Source: Paraburkholderia sp. BCC1886
GTDB lineage: Bacteria; Pseudomonadota; Gammaproteobacteria; Burkholderiales; Burkholderiaceae
Assembly: GCF_900996245.1 (NCBI RefSeq)
Contig: NZ_CAAJGK010000085.1
Location: 371,140-435,139 of the forward strand
Reading direction: 5' to 3'
DNA: 64,000 nt
Shown one piece after another: positions 1 through 9,588 of this stretch. Numbering within the stretch: position 1 is the first letter of the stretch; every line of letters starts with the position of its first letter. The notes beneath the pieces were generated by a model that had not been told where the DNA came from, did not search any database, and worked only from the letters and a program-made list of their open reading frames with translations. The translations under genes were made by a program, and so were the position numbers.

Positions 1-1838
1 AGGGCGGCCAGATCGGTAACAACGTCAACCTGCGCGGCTTCACCGCACAGAACGATATTTACCTGGACGGCTTTCGCGATCGCAACCAGTACTATCGCGA
101 CACGTTCGACCTCGAAGAACTCGAGGTGCTGTACGGCCCATCCTCGATGCTGTTCGGGCGTGGATCGACCGGCGGCGTGATCAACCAGGTCAGCAAGAAA
201 GCTAACCTGAAGGACTCGGCGGAAGTGTCGACGACCCTCGGCACCGACGACCGCTATCGCACCACCGTCGACGTGAATCACAAGCTGACCGACACCTCGG
301 CGATCCGTTTGAACGCGTTCGGCCAGAGCCTTGGCTCGTCGCGCGACGAGATGCGCAACAAGGACTACGGCATCGCGCCGGAAGTGCGCTTCGGCATCGG
401 CACGCCGACCGAAGTGACGATCTCCGCGCTGATCCAGCACAACTACGACATGCCCGACTACGGCGTGCAGGCACTCAACGGCCATCCGTCGCCGGTGTCG
501 AAGAACACGTTTTACGGTCTGACTACCGACCGGACGATCCAGGACGTGCAGACCTTCAACGTGGCGGTCAAGCACAAGTTCTCCGACAGCCTGACGCTGA
601 CCAACCAGACGCAGTTCTCGCACTCGCTGACCGACGCGCGCGAAACCGCGCCGCAAGCGGTGTTGACGGGCCCGCTTGCGACCAGCCCGGCACTGACGAA
701 CGGCAATTACACGAGGCTCTCGCCGTCGCAACTGTTCATCAAGTTGCAAAGCCATGACCGGGTGATCGAAAACCATTCGCTGTACAACGACACGATGGTC
801 GAATACAAGTTCGACACCGGGCCGCTCAAGCACGACATGATCGCGGGCGTCGAACTCGGTCACGACAGTTATTCGAACCAGGCCTACACGCGCAACAACC
901 TGCCGGTCGTGTCGATGGTGAACCCGGCGTACCTGTCGTCGCCTGCGGGCGTGACGACCACGGTGGGCAATTACGCCGACTCCGGTTCGAACGAAATCGC
1001 CGCGTACCTGAACGACACGGTGTCGCTGGGCCAGCACTGGAAGGTGATCGGCGGGCTGCGCTGGGATCGCTTCCAGGCTCAGATCCACAACTCGGTCAGC
1101 TTGCCGAACTACGCTACGCAAACCAATTTCTTTACCAGCGTGCGCGCCGGCGTGATCTATCAGCCGACCGACTGGCAGTCGTACTACGTGTCCTACGGCA
1201 CGTCGTTCGACCCGTCGCTCGAAGCGTTGACCGTCACCAACCTGACGCAGAATCTCGCGCCCGAGTCGACCAAATCGTATGAAGTCGGCGGCAAGTGGGA
1301 CCTGTTCGGCGGCAATATTTCGGTGACGTCGGCGTTCTTCCGCGAGGAAATGGACAATGCCCGCACCCAGGTTTCGCCCACCGAATACGAACTCGATGGC
1401 GACGTGCGCGTCGACGGTTTCCAGGCCGGCGTGACCGGACACATCACCGACAAGTGGCAGGTGTTCGGCGGCTACACGTACATGGACGCGGTCATTCTGA
1501 AGGCGCTCGACGGCACGCAGGGTCACACGCCGGCGAACACGCCGCGCAATACGCTGACGCTGTGGTCCACCTACGCCATCACGCCGCATTGGGAAGTGGG
1601 CGGCGGCCCGACCTATATGTCGCCGCGCTATGCGTCGAACACCAACTACGTGGAAGTGCCCGGCTATACGCGCTGGGACGTGACCGCGGCGTACCACGCG
1701 AAGAAGTACGACGTGCGTCTGAACCTGCTGAACCTGACCAACAAGCGCTACTACGACGCGTTGATTCCGTCGGACGGCGGGCGCTCGGTGCCGGGTATCG
1801 GTCGCGCATTGCTGGCGACGCTGGACTATCGCTTCTGA
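1..1838 (+). CDS. TonB-dependent siderophore receptor (5' end outside window)
   Basis: Outer-membrane receptor that imports a ferric siderophore with energy from TonB. The reading frame is open from base 3, so signal peptide, TonB box and the first part of the plug lie upstream of the window. The visible part starts inside the plug (NVNLRGF, IYLDGFRD, LYGPSSMLFGRGSTGG) and continues into a beta-barrel that ends in LDYRF with terminal Phe, as expected for an outer-membrane barrel. The PiuC-type hydroxylase and PepSY protein downstream on the same strand are the usual partners of such receptors. The siderophore cannot be told from sequence. Iron/Fur control is likely, but the promoter is not in the window. 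Confidence 0.93.
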   Translation, partial: GGQIGNNVNLRGFTAQNDIYLDGFRDRNQYYRDTFDLEELEVLYGPSSMLFGRGSTGGVINQVSKKANLKDSAEVSTTLGTDDRYRTTVDVNHKLTDTSAIRLNAFGQSLGSSRDEMRNKDYGIAPEVRFGIGTPTEVTISALIQHNYDMPDYGVQALNGHPSPVSKNTFYGLTTDRTIQDVQTFNVAVKHKFSDSLTLTNQTQFSHSLTDARETAPQAVLTGPLATSPALTNGNYTRLSPSQLFIKLQSHDRVIENHSLYNDTMVEYKFDTGPLKHDMIAGVELGHDSYSNQAYTRNNLPVVSMVNPAYLSSPAGVTTTVGNYADSGSNEIAAYLNDTVSLGQHWKVIGGLRWDRFQAQIHNSVSLPNYATQTNFFTSVRAGVIYQPTDWQSYYVSYGTSFDPSLEALTVTNLTQNLAPESTKSYEVGGKWDLFGGNISVTSAFFREEMDNARTQVSPTEYELDGDVRVDGFQAGVTGHITDKWQVFGGYTYMDAVILKALDGTQGHTPANTPRNTLTLWSTYAITPHWEVGGGPTYMSPRYASNTNYVEVPGYTRWDVTAAYHAKKYDVRLNLLNLTNKRYYDALIPSDGGRSVPGIGRALLATLDYRF

Positions 1839-1911
1839 TACACACCGGTGCGATAGGTTAGGCTAGCGGCTTTTCATTTTGTAAGCGGCTAGCCGACACC
1901 GAGGAAATACG

Positions 1912-2595
1912 ATGCTGCTGCACATACCGAATGTATTGAACGCCGAGCAGTTGCGCTTCGTGCGCGAGCGGCTCGACGAGGCCGGCGACGCCTGGGTGGA
2001 TGGCCGCGCGACCGCCGGCTATCAGGGCGCGCCGGTCAAACGCAATCAGCAGATCGCCGAGCATTCGCCGGTGGCGCGCGAACTCGGCGACGTGATCGTC
2101 GGGGCCATCGAGCGTCATCCGCTGTTCATCAGCGCGGTGTTGCCGAACCAGGTGTACCCGCCGCTGTTCAACCGTTACGAAGGCGGCATGCAGTTCGGCA
2201 GCCATGTCGACGGTGCGGTGCGGGTGTTGCCCAACGGCGTGAAGCTGCGCACCGACGTGTCGGTCACGCTGTTTCTGTCCGACCCGGGCGACTACGACGG
2301 CGGCGAACTCGTGATCGAAGACACATACGGGGTGCAGCAGGTCAAGTTGCCGGCCGGCGACATGATCGTGTATCCGGCCACGAGCCTGCACCAGGTGACG
2401 CCGGTCACGCGCGGCGTGCGCGTCGCCAGTTTCTTCTGGGCGCAAAGCCTCGTGCGCAGCGACACGCAGCGTGCGCTGCTGTTCGATCTGGACACCGCCA
2501 TTCAACGTCTGAATGCCACTCAAGCCGACGATGCCGCGCGCCGCAGCCTCGTCGGCTGTTATCACAATCTGTTGCGTACCTGGAGCGAAACGTGA
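1912..2595 (+). CDS. piuC: Fe(II)/2-oxoglutarate-dependent PKHD-type hydroxylase (PiuC/YbiX family)
   Basis: A 227-residue member of the PiuC/YbiX family of iron- and 2-oxoglutarate-dependent dioxygenases, which accompany siderophore receptors; the physiological substrate is not established. The iron-binding triad is visible as HVD in GSHVDGAV (about residues 97-99) and the distal His in TSLHQVTPVTRG, followed by the Arg that would bind 2-oxoglutarate. GAGGAAA precedes the ATG at a good distance. The gene begins 73 bp after the receptor stop and its stop overlaps the next start codon by four bases (GTGA), so the three genes look co-transcribed. Family-typical length with no missing key residue. 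Confidence 0.9.
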   Translation: MLLHIPNVLNAEQLRFVRERLDEAGDAWVDGRATAGYQGAPVKRNQQIAEHSPVARELGDVIVGAIERHPLFISAVLPNQVYPPLFNRYEGGMQFGSHVDGAVRVLPNGVKLRTDVSVTLFLSDPGDYDGGELVIEDTYGVQQVKLPAGDMIVYPATSLHQVTPVTRGVRVASFFWAQSLVRSDTQRALLFDLDTAIQRLNATQADDAARRSLVGCYHNLLRTWSET

Positions 2596-3314
2596 GCGTA
2601 CCCGAGGCTTTGAATCTACAACCGGCGCATGGTAGCGACGCCGCCGCGCGTGAGCCGCACCGTCTTTCGCCCGATGAACTGAATGCGCGGCAGCAGCGTT
2701 CGCGCCGCGCCACCTTCGTCAAATGGCTGCGCAAGGTGCATGGCTGGGTCGGCTTGTGGGGCGCCGCGTTGGGGTTGCTGTTCGGCACGACGGGTTTCTT
2801 CCTGAACCATCGCGCCGGGCCGCTGCGTGTGTCGACGGGTGCGCCGCAAGTGTCGGTCGCACAAGTGTCGGTGCCGCAACCCGCGCCCGGGAATCCGCGC
2901 GAACTCGGCAATTGGCTCAAGCACGAGCTGAAAATTGCCGGCACGCTCGGCCGTGTGCAGAAAGAGCCTTCGCATCCGGTGGAGTGGGGCGATCGCACGC
3001 TGGTTCAGCCGGAGCATTGGCAACTGAATTTCGCCTCGCCGAAAGAGACGACGTCGGCCGAGTACTGGGTCGGCAGCGACTACGTGACGGTCAGGCACAA
3101 CGAGAACTCGTTCATGGCGACGCTGACGAATCTGCACAAAGGCGTCGGCCTGAGCGTGGGCTGGGTGCTGCTGATCGATACGCTGGCGGGCAGCATCATT
3201 CTGCTGTCGCTCACGGGCGTGTTGTTGTGGACCGAACTGAATAAACGCAAGACAGTTGGCGCGGTATTGGTGATTGGATCGATCGTCGCCGCCGTGTGCA
3301 TGGGATTGAGCTAA
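2592..3314 (+). CDS. PepSY-associated membrane protein of the siderophore operon
   Basis: A 240-residue inner-membrane protein of the PepSY-associated TM helix group. There is one hydrophobic segment near residues 50-70 (GLWGAALGLLFGTTGFFLNH), a soluble periplasmic-like part, and two more segments near the C-terminus (VGWVLLIDTLAGSIILLSLTG and VGAVLVIGSIVAAVCMG). Start is GTG, translationally coupled by a 4-bp overlap to the hydroxylase gene. Family members sit beside TonB receptors and are thought to help periplasmic iron release or reduction; that role is inferred from context. No catalytic motif is visible. Confidence 0.8.
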   Translation: MSVPEALNLQPAHGSDAAAREPHRLSPDELNARQQRSRRATFVKWLRKVHGWVGLWGAALGLLFGTTGFFLNHRAGPLRVSTGAPQVSVAQVSVPQPAPGNPRELGNWLKHELKIAGTLGRVQKEPSHPVEWGDRTLVQPEHWQLNFASPKETTSAEYWVGSDYVTVRHNENSFMATLTNLHKGVGLSVGWVLLIDTLAGSIILLSLTGVLLWTELNKRKTVGAVLVIGSIVAAVCMGLS

Positions 3315-3725
3315 CGCTTACTGGTCTGTTTGTTTGGCGCCGCCGCGCATCGAGCACGGCGGCGTACCTCGCCTCGCCGCCTCGGGAAAATCGCCTTGCC
3401 CGCGTGGCTGCAAGGTACCTCTTACCGGTGCTTGCACGAGACATCGACGCTCTCGTGTCCTGACACCGCGTCGCTCGCCGCATCTACGGCACCAAACTTT
3501 CAATCGGCTTCGAAAACCCCTTCTTTTGTAGGCCTTTGCGCGCGCACTCGCCTTCCTGCCGCGTGCTGCTCCGTGCGAAAATCGCCCCACGTCGAAAGTT
3601 GCTGCCGATGGTTGAGCGGCCGGTCGGCCATCGAATCTGGCCGAGGCTCCGACGAACCACCAGCCGCACGTGTCAGGCACCGGATTTGCAACGCCCGGTC
3701 CGCACGACAATGACACCGCCGCGTC
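3315..3725. other. Intergenic gap without convincing gene
   Basis: About 410 bases between the PepSY gene and the kinase ribosome binding site. Open frames here give Arg/Ser-rich low-complexity translations without recognisable domains, and no strong hairpin followed by a T run was seen. The kinase promoter presumably lies in the 3' part, but no clear -35/-10 pair stands out. Confidence 0.5.
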
Positions 3726-3737
3726 GAGGAGATCGCG

Positions 3738-6700
3738 TTGAAAGAGCCGGACAGCTTCATGTCGAACACCCTGCCTGCCAATCCCGCCATGCCGTCGTTT
3801 CTCTCCGGCGGCGGAGAACTGGGCGCTTTGATTCGAGCCTACGACTGGACCCGCACTTCGCTCGGCGCGCCGGACACGTGGCCACAAGGCCTGAAGATCG
3901 CCATCCGCATCATGCTCACGTCGCGTCAGCCGATCTGGATCGGTTGGGGCGACGAGCTCGTTTATTTCTACAACGACGCGTACAAATCGATCATCGGCGG
4001 CAAGCACCCGGCCATGCTCGGTCAACCGACCCGCGTGGTGTGGCGTGAAATCTGGACCGATATCGAGCCGCTCCTGAACACGGCGCTCAATGGCGCCGAG
4101 GGCACCTTCGTCGAACAGAAGCTGCTCATCATGGAGCGCAACGGCTTTCCCGAAGAGACGTATTACACCTTCTCGTACAGTCCGATTCCCGGCGACGACG
4201 GCTTACCCGGCGGCATCATCTGCGCGAATAGCGACGGCACCATGCAGGTGTTCGGCGAACGGCAACTCGCATTGCTGAAAGAACTGGCGGCGGCCAGCCC
4301 GGACGGCCGCGACTGGCGCGAGGCGTGCGAACTCTGCATGCGTGCGCTGTGCTCGAATCCGCACGACCTGCCGTTCGCGTTGCTGTATGCGGCCGAGCCC
4401 GGCAGCGACACGGCCACGCTGGTGGGTTCGGCCGGCATCGAGCCGGGTCATCCGGCTGCGCCGGCGAGCATGCGAATACTCGAAGGTGCCAGGGCGCTTC
4501 TTTACCAGGACGAGGACGCCAACGCAGACACGAACGACGAGCCGCATTGGCCGCTCGCAGAGGCGTTTGAAAGTCAGGCGCCGCAGTCGGTCCGCAATCT
4601 GACGCAGCGATTCGGCGTGAGCTTGCCGGGCGGTCCGTGGCCTCTGCCGCCCGAACACGCGGTGGTGCTGCCCGTGTCGGCCGGCAGCGAGACCGCCCCT
4701 GCGGTGCTGCTGGTCGTCGGCCTGAACCCTTACCGGTTATTCGACGACTCGTATCGCAGCTTCCTGAATCTGTGCGCGGGCCAGATCGGCGCCGCCATCG
4801 GCTATGCACAGGCTTATGAAGAAGAGCGGCGGCGCGCTGAAGCACTGGCCGAAATCGACCGTGCCAAGACCACGTTTTTTTCGAATATCAGTCACGAATT
4901 CCGCACGCCGCTCACGTTGATGCTCGGTCCGCTAGAAGAACTGCTGGCGCGTCCGCAACTGGCCACGAGCACCGGCGCCGATGCATCGAGCGAAGCCGGC
5001 GGGCAGACCGACGACCGCGCGCTGGTCGAGATTACGCATCGCAACGGCTTGCGCCTGCTGCGGCTCGTCAATGCGCTGCTGGACTTCTCGCGCATCGAGG
5101 CGGGACGCATTCAGATTCACACGCAACCCACCGACGTCGGCGCGTTTACAGCGGAACTCGCGTCGCTGTTCCAGTCCGCGATCGAGACGGCAGGCTTGCG
5201 GCTCGTAGTGGAGGTTCCCTCTACGCCCGTGGTCGTGCAGATCGATCGCGAGATGTGGGAAAAGATCGTGATGAACCTGCTGTCGAACGCGTACAAGTTC
5301 ACGTTCTTCGGCACGATTCGCGTGACGGTTAGCGAGGCGGCCGGCGGCAACGTCGAGGTCAGCGTCAGCGACAGCGGCATCGGTATTGCCGAAGAAGAAG
5401 TGCCGCGACTGTTCGAACGGTTTCATCGCGTGGCGGGCGCGCCGGGCCGCTCGGTGGAAGGCAGCGGCATTGGACTCGCGATGGTGCAGGAGCTCGTGAA
5501 GCTGCATGGCGGCGCGGTGCGCGTCGAGAGTACGTTGGGCGAGGGCGCCCGCTTTACGGTGACGCTGCCGCGCGGCGTCGCGTCGGCCGGGTTGCACGAT
5601 GCCGGCACTGAGGCCGCGACCCATGCCGCGATGAGCCAGCACGCGCGCAACTATGTCGACGCTGCTTTGCGCTGGAGCCCGGAGCACGAAATTCTCGGCG
5701 ACGTGCGCAGCGCCGCGACGCCGGGCGGCGAGGCCGCCGCCAACACGGGGCCGCAGGCCGTCGCGCGTTTGCTGGTGGTCGACGACAATGCCGATCTGCG
5801 TGAGTACATGAGCCGGATCCTGCGTGCGGCGGGTCACGAAGTGCAACTCGCCGCCGACGGTCAGGCCGCCCTCGAAGCCGCGCGCGCTTCGCCTCCCGAC
5901 CTGGTGTTGTCCGACGTGATGATGCCGCGGCTCGACGGCTTCGGCCTGCTGCGCGAGTTGCGCAACGACCCGCTGCTGTGCGATACGCCGGTGCTGATGC
6001 TGTCTGCGCGCGCCGGCGAGGAAGCGCGTGTGGACGGCATCGAGCAGGGCGCCGACGACTATCTGACCAAGCCGTTCTCCGCGCGGGAACTGCTCGCGCG
6101 CGTGTCGGGCAATCTGCAACTCGCGCGACTGCGCCGCGAAACCGAAATGAAGCTGCGTGAAGAATCCCGCACGCTGGAGATACTGAATCGCGTCGGCTCG
6201 ACCGTGGCGGCCGAACTGGATCTAGAACGCGCGGTGCAGATCGTGACCGACGCCGCGACCGAACTGACCGGTGCCGCGTTCGGTGCGTTCTTCTATAACG
6301 TGCTCGACGAACAGGGCGCGAGCTACATGTTGTACACGCTCTCGGGCGTGTCGAAAGATTCGTTTGCGCAGTTTCCGATGCCGCGCAACACGGCGATCTT
6401 CGCGCCCACGTTCGGCGGCGAGGGTATCGTTCGCGTCGACGATATTACGCAGGATCCGCGCTACGGTCTCAACGCGCCGCATCGCGGCATGCCCGAAGGG
6501 CATCTGAAGGTGCGCAGCTATCTCGCCGTGCCGGTGCAGTCGCGCAATGGCGAGGTCGTCGGCGGTCTGTTCTTCGGTCATCCGGACGTCGGCGTATTTA
6601 CCGAGCGTGCCGAACGCATCGTGACCGGCATTGCCGCGCAGGCCGCTATCGCCATCGACAATGCGCGCCTGTATCAGGCGGCGCAGAGCGAAATCGCCGA

Positions 6701-8723
6701 ACGTACCCGGGCGCAGCGTGCACTGCACGATCTGAACGGGACACTCGAGCGCCGTGTCATCGAAACGGTCGCGGACCGCGACCGTTTGTGGGAGCTCAGC
6801 GAAGACCTGCTGGTGGTGGCCGATATAGAAGGCCGCTTGCAACGCGTGAGCCCGTCGTGGAGTCACGCGCTCGGTCACAACACGACGTGGCTGATGTCGC
6901 GCGCGTACCAGGACCTCGTGCACCCCGACGACATCGAGACGGTCGGCCGGCATCTCACCGAATTGCGTCGTACGGGCGTGCCCGTGCGCTACGAAAACCG
7001 CTTCAAGCGGATCGACGGAAGCTGGCGCTGGGTCGCTTGGACGCTCGCGCTCGATCCCGACACCGAGCGCATTCACGGCGTAGGCCGCGACGTGACCGCC
7101 GACAAGGAAACCACCGAGGCGCTCCGGCATGCGGAAGAAGCGCTGCGCATGGCGCAGAAGATGGAGGCGATCGGCAAGCTCACCGGCGGCGTCGCGCACG
7201 ATTTCAACAACCTGCTGCAGGTGATCGGCGGCAATCTGCAACTGCTCGCGAAAGACGTCGCGGGTGCGGAGAAGGCCGAGCAACGCGTGCGCAATGCGCT
7301 CGCCGGCGTGGCGCGCGGCGCCAATCTCGCGTCGCAATTGCTGGCGTTCGGACGACGTCAGCCGCTCGCGCCGAAGGTGGTGAACCTCGGCCGCTTCGTC
7401 CGCGGACTCGACGACATGCTGCGGCGTGCGCTGGGCGACGGCGTCGAAATCGAAACCATCGTCTCGGGCGGCTTGTGGAATACGCTGGTCGATCCGTTCC
7501 AGGTGGAGAACGCGCTGCTCAATCTCGCGATCAACGCCCGCGACGCGATGAGCGGTCATGGCAGGCTGACCATCGAAGCGGGCAACGCCTCGCTCGACGA
7601 TGCATACGCCAAGCGCAACGCGGACGTGACGCCGGGCCAATACGTGATGCTCGCGGTCACCGATACCGGCGCGGGGATGTCGGCCGAAGTGCGTGAGCGG
7701 GTGTTCGAACCGTTCTTCACGACCAAGCCGGAAGGTCAGGGCACCGGGCTCGGCTTGAGCATGGTGTATGGCTTCGTGAAGCAGTCCGGCGGCCATGTGA
7801 AGATCTATAGCGAGCCGGGCCACGGTACGACGATCCGCGTTTATCTGCCGCGCGTGCGTCAGGAAGAAGACCTCGAAACGCACGTCGTCGCCGGACCGGC
7901 AAAAGGCGGCACGGAAACGATTCTGGTCGTCGAGGACGACGAGGAAGTGCGGACCACGGTGGTCGAGTTGCTGGCCGATCTCGGTTATCGCGTGCTGAAG
8001 GCGAAGGACGCGCAAAGTGCGTTGGCCATCGTCGAAAGCGGGGTGCCGATCGATTTGCTGTTTACCGATGTGGTGATGCCGGGTCCGCTGCGCAGCACGG
8101 AACTGGCGCGCAAAGCGCGCGAGCGGCTGCCGTCTATCGCGGTGCTGTTCACCTCGGGTTACACCGACAATGCCATCGTCCACTCGGGGCGGCTGGACGA
8201 AGGCATCGAACTGCTGAGCAAGCCGTACGCGCATGAAGCGTTGGCTCGCAAGGTTCGTTATGTGTTGCAGACGCAGAATCCGCAGCGGGAAGAGATGGCG
8301 TCGCTCGAGTCGCCAGAACAACCCGCTGCGTCAGAGCAGACCGACAGTTTCACCGGGGAGAAGAAAATGCGTATTTTGCTGGTGGAAGACGACGAATTGA
8401 TTCGAGTGAGTACGGCCGAATTGCTGCGCACGTTCGATCTCGACATTCTCGAGGCGGAAGGCGAGCACGACGCCAAACAGATTCTCAGCGAGCAGGCCAT
8501 CGACGTCATGCTCACCGACGTGGGGCTCGCGGGTAAATCCGGCGTCGACCTGGCGCTCGAGGTGGGCCGGGATCGGCCCGATCTGCGGGTGATCTTTCTG
8601 ACGGGTTACGACCTCGTGCTGACGCCGCAGCAGCGCGAAGTGCTGCCGCATGCCATTGCGCTGCGCAAGCCGTACGATCCGCTGCAACTGGTCGAGGTGT
8701 TGCAGAAGTCGCAGCAAGGCTGA
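3738..8723 (+). CDS. Giant hybrid sensor histidine kinase with two kinase cores and three receivers
   Basis: A 1,661-residue soluble multidomain signalling protein. In order: PAS-like N-terminus (about 40-160), GAF (190-365), HisKA with phospho-acceptor His386 (SHEFRTPL), HATPase (EKIVMNLLSNAYKFT, GSGIGLAMV), receiver 1 (Asp726 in LVLSDVMMP), a second GAF (812-985), PAS (1015-1130), a second HisKA with His1154 (GGVAHDFNNLL), a second HATPase (GTGLGLSMVYG), receiver 2 (Asp1444) and receiver 3 (Asp1594). No membrane segment is evident. Start is TTG at 3738 because GAGGAG lies 6 bases upstream; an in-frame ATG at 3759 is the alternative. No DNA-binding output domain is present and no dedicated regulator gene is adjacent. 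The stimulus is unknown. Receiver 3 looks like a fused stand-alone regulator. Confidence 0.92.
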   Translation: MKEPDSFMSNTLPANPAMPSFLSGGGELGALIRAYDWTRTSLGAPDTWPQGLKIAIRIMLTSRQPIWIGWGDELVYFYNDAYKSIIGGKHPAMLGQPTRVVWREIWTDIEPLLNTALNGAEGTFVEQKLLIMERNGFPEETYYTFSYSPIPGDDGLPGGIICANSDGTMQVFGERQLALLKELAAASPDGRDWREACELCMRALCSNPHDLPFALLYAAEPGSDTATLVGSAGIEPGHPAAPASMRILEGARALLYQDEDANADTNDEPHWPLAEAFESQAPQSVRNLTQRFGVSLPGGPWPLPPEHAVVLPVSAGSETAPAVLLVVGLNPYRLFDDSYRSFLNLCAGQIGAAIGYAQAYEEERRRAEALAEIDRAKTTFFSNISHEFRTPLTLMLGPLEELLARPQLATSTGADASSEAGGQTDDRALVEITHRNGLRLLRLVNALLDFSRIEAGRIQIHTQPTDVGAFTAELASLFQSAIETAGLRLVVEVPSTPVVVQIDREMWEKIVMNLLSNAYKFTFFGTIRVTVSEAAGGNVEVSVSDSGIGIAEEEVPRLFERFHRVAGAPGRSVEGSGIGLAMVQELVKLHGGAVRVESTLGEGARFTVTLPRGVASAGLHDAGTEAATHAAMSQHARNYVDAALRWSPEHEILGDVRSAATPGGEAAANTGPQAVARLLVVDDNADLREYMSRILRAAGHEVQLAADGQAALEAARASPPDLVLSDVMMPRLDGFGLLRELRNDPLLCDTPVLMLSARAGEEARVDGIEQGADDYLTKPFSARELLARVSGNLQLARLRRETEMKLREESRTLEILNRVGSTVAAELDLERAVQIVTDAATELTGAAFGAFFYNVLDEQGASYMLYTLSGVSKDSFAQFPMPRNTAIFAPTFGGEGIVRVDDITQDPRYGLNAPHRGMPEGHLKVRSYLAVPVQSRNGEVVGGLFFGHPDVGVFTERAERIVTGIAAQAAIAIDNARLYQAAQSEIAERTRAQRALHDLNGTLERRVIETVADRDRLWELSEDLLVVADIEGRLQRVSPSWSHALGHNTTWLMSRAYQDLVHPDDIETVGRHLTELRRTGVPVRYENRFKRIDGSWRWVAWTLALDPDTERIHGVGRDVTADKETTEALRHAEEALRMAQKMEAIGKLTGGVAHDFNNLLQVIGGNLQLLAKDVAGAEKAEQRVRNALAGVARGANLASQLLAFGRRQPLAPKVVNLGRFVRGLDDMLRRALGDGVEIETIVSGGLWNTLVDPFQVENALLNLAINARDAMSGHGRLTIEAGNASLDDAYAKRNADVTPGQYVMLAVTDTGAGMSAEVRERVFEPFFTTKPEGQGTGLGLSMVYGFVKQSGGHVKIYSEPGHGTTIRVYLPRVRQEEDLETHVVAGPAKGGTETILVVEDDEEVRTTVVELLADLGYRVLKAKDAQSALAIVESGVPIDLLFTDVVMPGPLRSTELARKARERLPSIAVLFTSGYTDNAIVHSGRLDEGIELLSKPYAHEALARKVRYVLQTQNPQREEMASLESPEQPAASEQTDSFTGEKKMRILLVEDDELIRVSTAELLRTFDLDILEAEGEHDAKQILSEQAIDVMLTDVGLAGKSGVDLALEVGRDRPDLRVIFLTGYDLVLTPQQREVLPHAIALRKPYDPLQLVEVLQKSQQG
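8355..8369 (+). promoter_or_regulatory. Internal ribosome binding site and ATG inside the kinase gene
   Basis: GGGGAG at 8355-8360 is followed by six bases and an in-frame ATG at 8367 (residue 1544 of the kinase). Translation from here would give a complete 118-residue receiver (MRILLVEDDE... with Asp at residue 51 of the short product). This arrangement looks like a retained start of a once separate response regulator. Whether the short product is made is not known. Confidence 0.5.
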
Positions 8724-8861
8724 CAGTCGACGCGGGCGGCGCGAGCGGCGCGGGCAGCGCGGCGCAGGTCGAGGCGTTGCCGTTTCCAGAGCAGTCCAAG
8801 CGTCGCTCGCGCTAGAATCGTTGCGGATCGCCACGCCTTCGGGCTTAGCCGGAATCTCCCC

Positions 8862-9551
8862 ATGACCACTCCCGCCAATGCAGTCGATGCCGCGCTCGTC
8901 ACGCGGCGGTCAGTGCGCGCGTTTTTGCCCACCGCAGTGCCGCGCGCCGAGATCGAAGCGATTCTCGAAGCGGCCAGCCGTGCGCCGTCCGGCACGAATA
9001 CGCAGCCGTGGAAGGTCTATGTGGTGACCGGCGACTCGCTCGCCAAACTGTCACACGCGCTGCTCGCCGCTTACGATCATCCCGAGCGTGACACGCTGTA
9101 TCGGGAAGACTATCCGTACTATCCGCGGCAATGGGTGTCGCCGTATATCGATCGTCGCCGCAAAGTGGGCTGGGACCTGTATGGTCTGCTCGGCATCGAA
9201 AAGGGCGACAAGGTTCGCATGCATGCCCAGCATGCGCAGAACTATCGTTTCTTCGGTGCGCCGGTGGGGTTGTTCTTCACGATCGACCGCGTGCTGGAGC
9301 GCGGCAGCTGGCTCGACTACGGCATGTTCCTGCAGGCCATCATGACCGCAGCCCGCGGGCGCGGGCTCGACACCTGTCCGCAGGTGGCGTTTACCCAGTT
9401 TCATCGCGTGATCGCCGGGCATCTCGGGCTGTCCGAGGCGGAACAACTGGTGTGCGGCATGTCGCTGGGTTTCGCCGACAACCATGCGCTGGTCAACCGG
9501 CTGCGCACCGAGCGCGTGCCGGTCGAACGATTCACGCAATTTCTCGATTGA
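8862..9551 (+). CDS. Nitroreductase family FMN oxidoreductase
   Basis: A 229-residue NAD(P)H-dependent flavoenzyme of the nitroreductase family, expected to act as a cytosolic FMN-bound dimer reducing nitroaromatics or quinones. The N-terminus carries the FMN-binding signature RRSVRAF and the later APSGTNTQPW; the C-terminal CGMSLGFAD segment is also family-typical. The insert with YPYYPRQW and RRRKVGWDLYG resembles the larger nitrobenzoate reductase-like subgroup. The ATG at 8862 fits the domain start. It stands alone after the kinase gene, 138 bp away, and is followed by the HiPIP gene. The native substrate is not predictable. Confidence 0.88.
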   Translation: MTTPANAVDAALVTRRSVRAFLPTAVPRAEIEAILEAASRAPSGTNTQPWKVYVVTGDSLAKLSHALLAAYDHPERDTLYREDYPYYPRQWVSPYIDRRRKVGWDLYGLLGIEKGDKVRMHAQHAQNYRFFGAPVGLFFTIDRVLERGSWLDYGMFLQAIMTAARGRGLDTCPQVAFTQFHRVIAGHLGLSEAEQLVCGMSLGFADNHALVNRLRTERVPVERFTQFLD

Positions 9552-9588
9552 TTGCGCCGCCCTGTCCTCCACTTTCCCGTTTATCAAA

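Noticed and set aside
3315..3737. Small genes in the gap before the kinase
   Set aside because: Frames are Arg/Ser-rich, overlap in several phases and lack ribosome binding sites.
6222..8321. A 699-codon open frame on the minus strand inside the kinase gene
   Set aside because: Its His/Arg/Ala-rich translation has no domain, and the plus-strand frame encodes well-conserved kinase and receiver motifs. It is a by-product of high GC.
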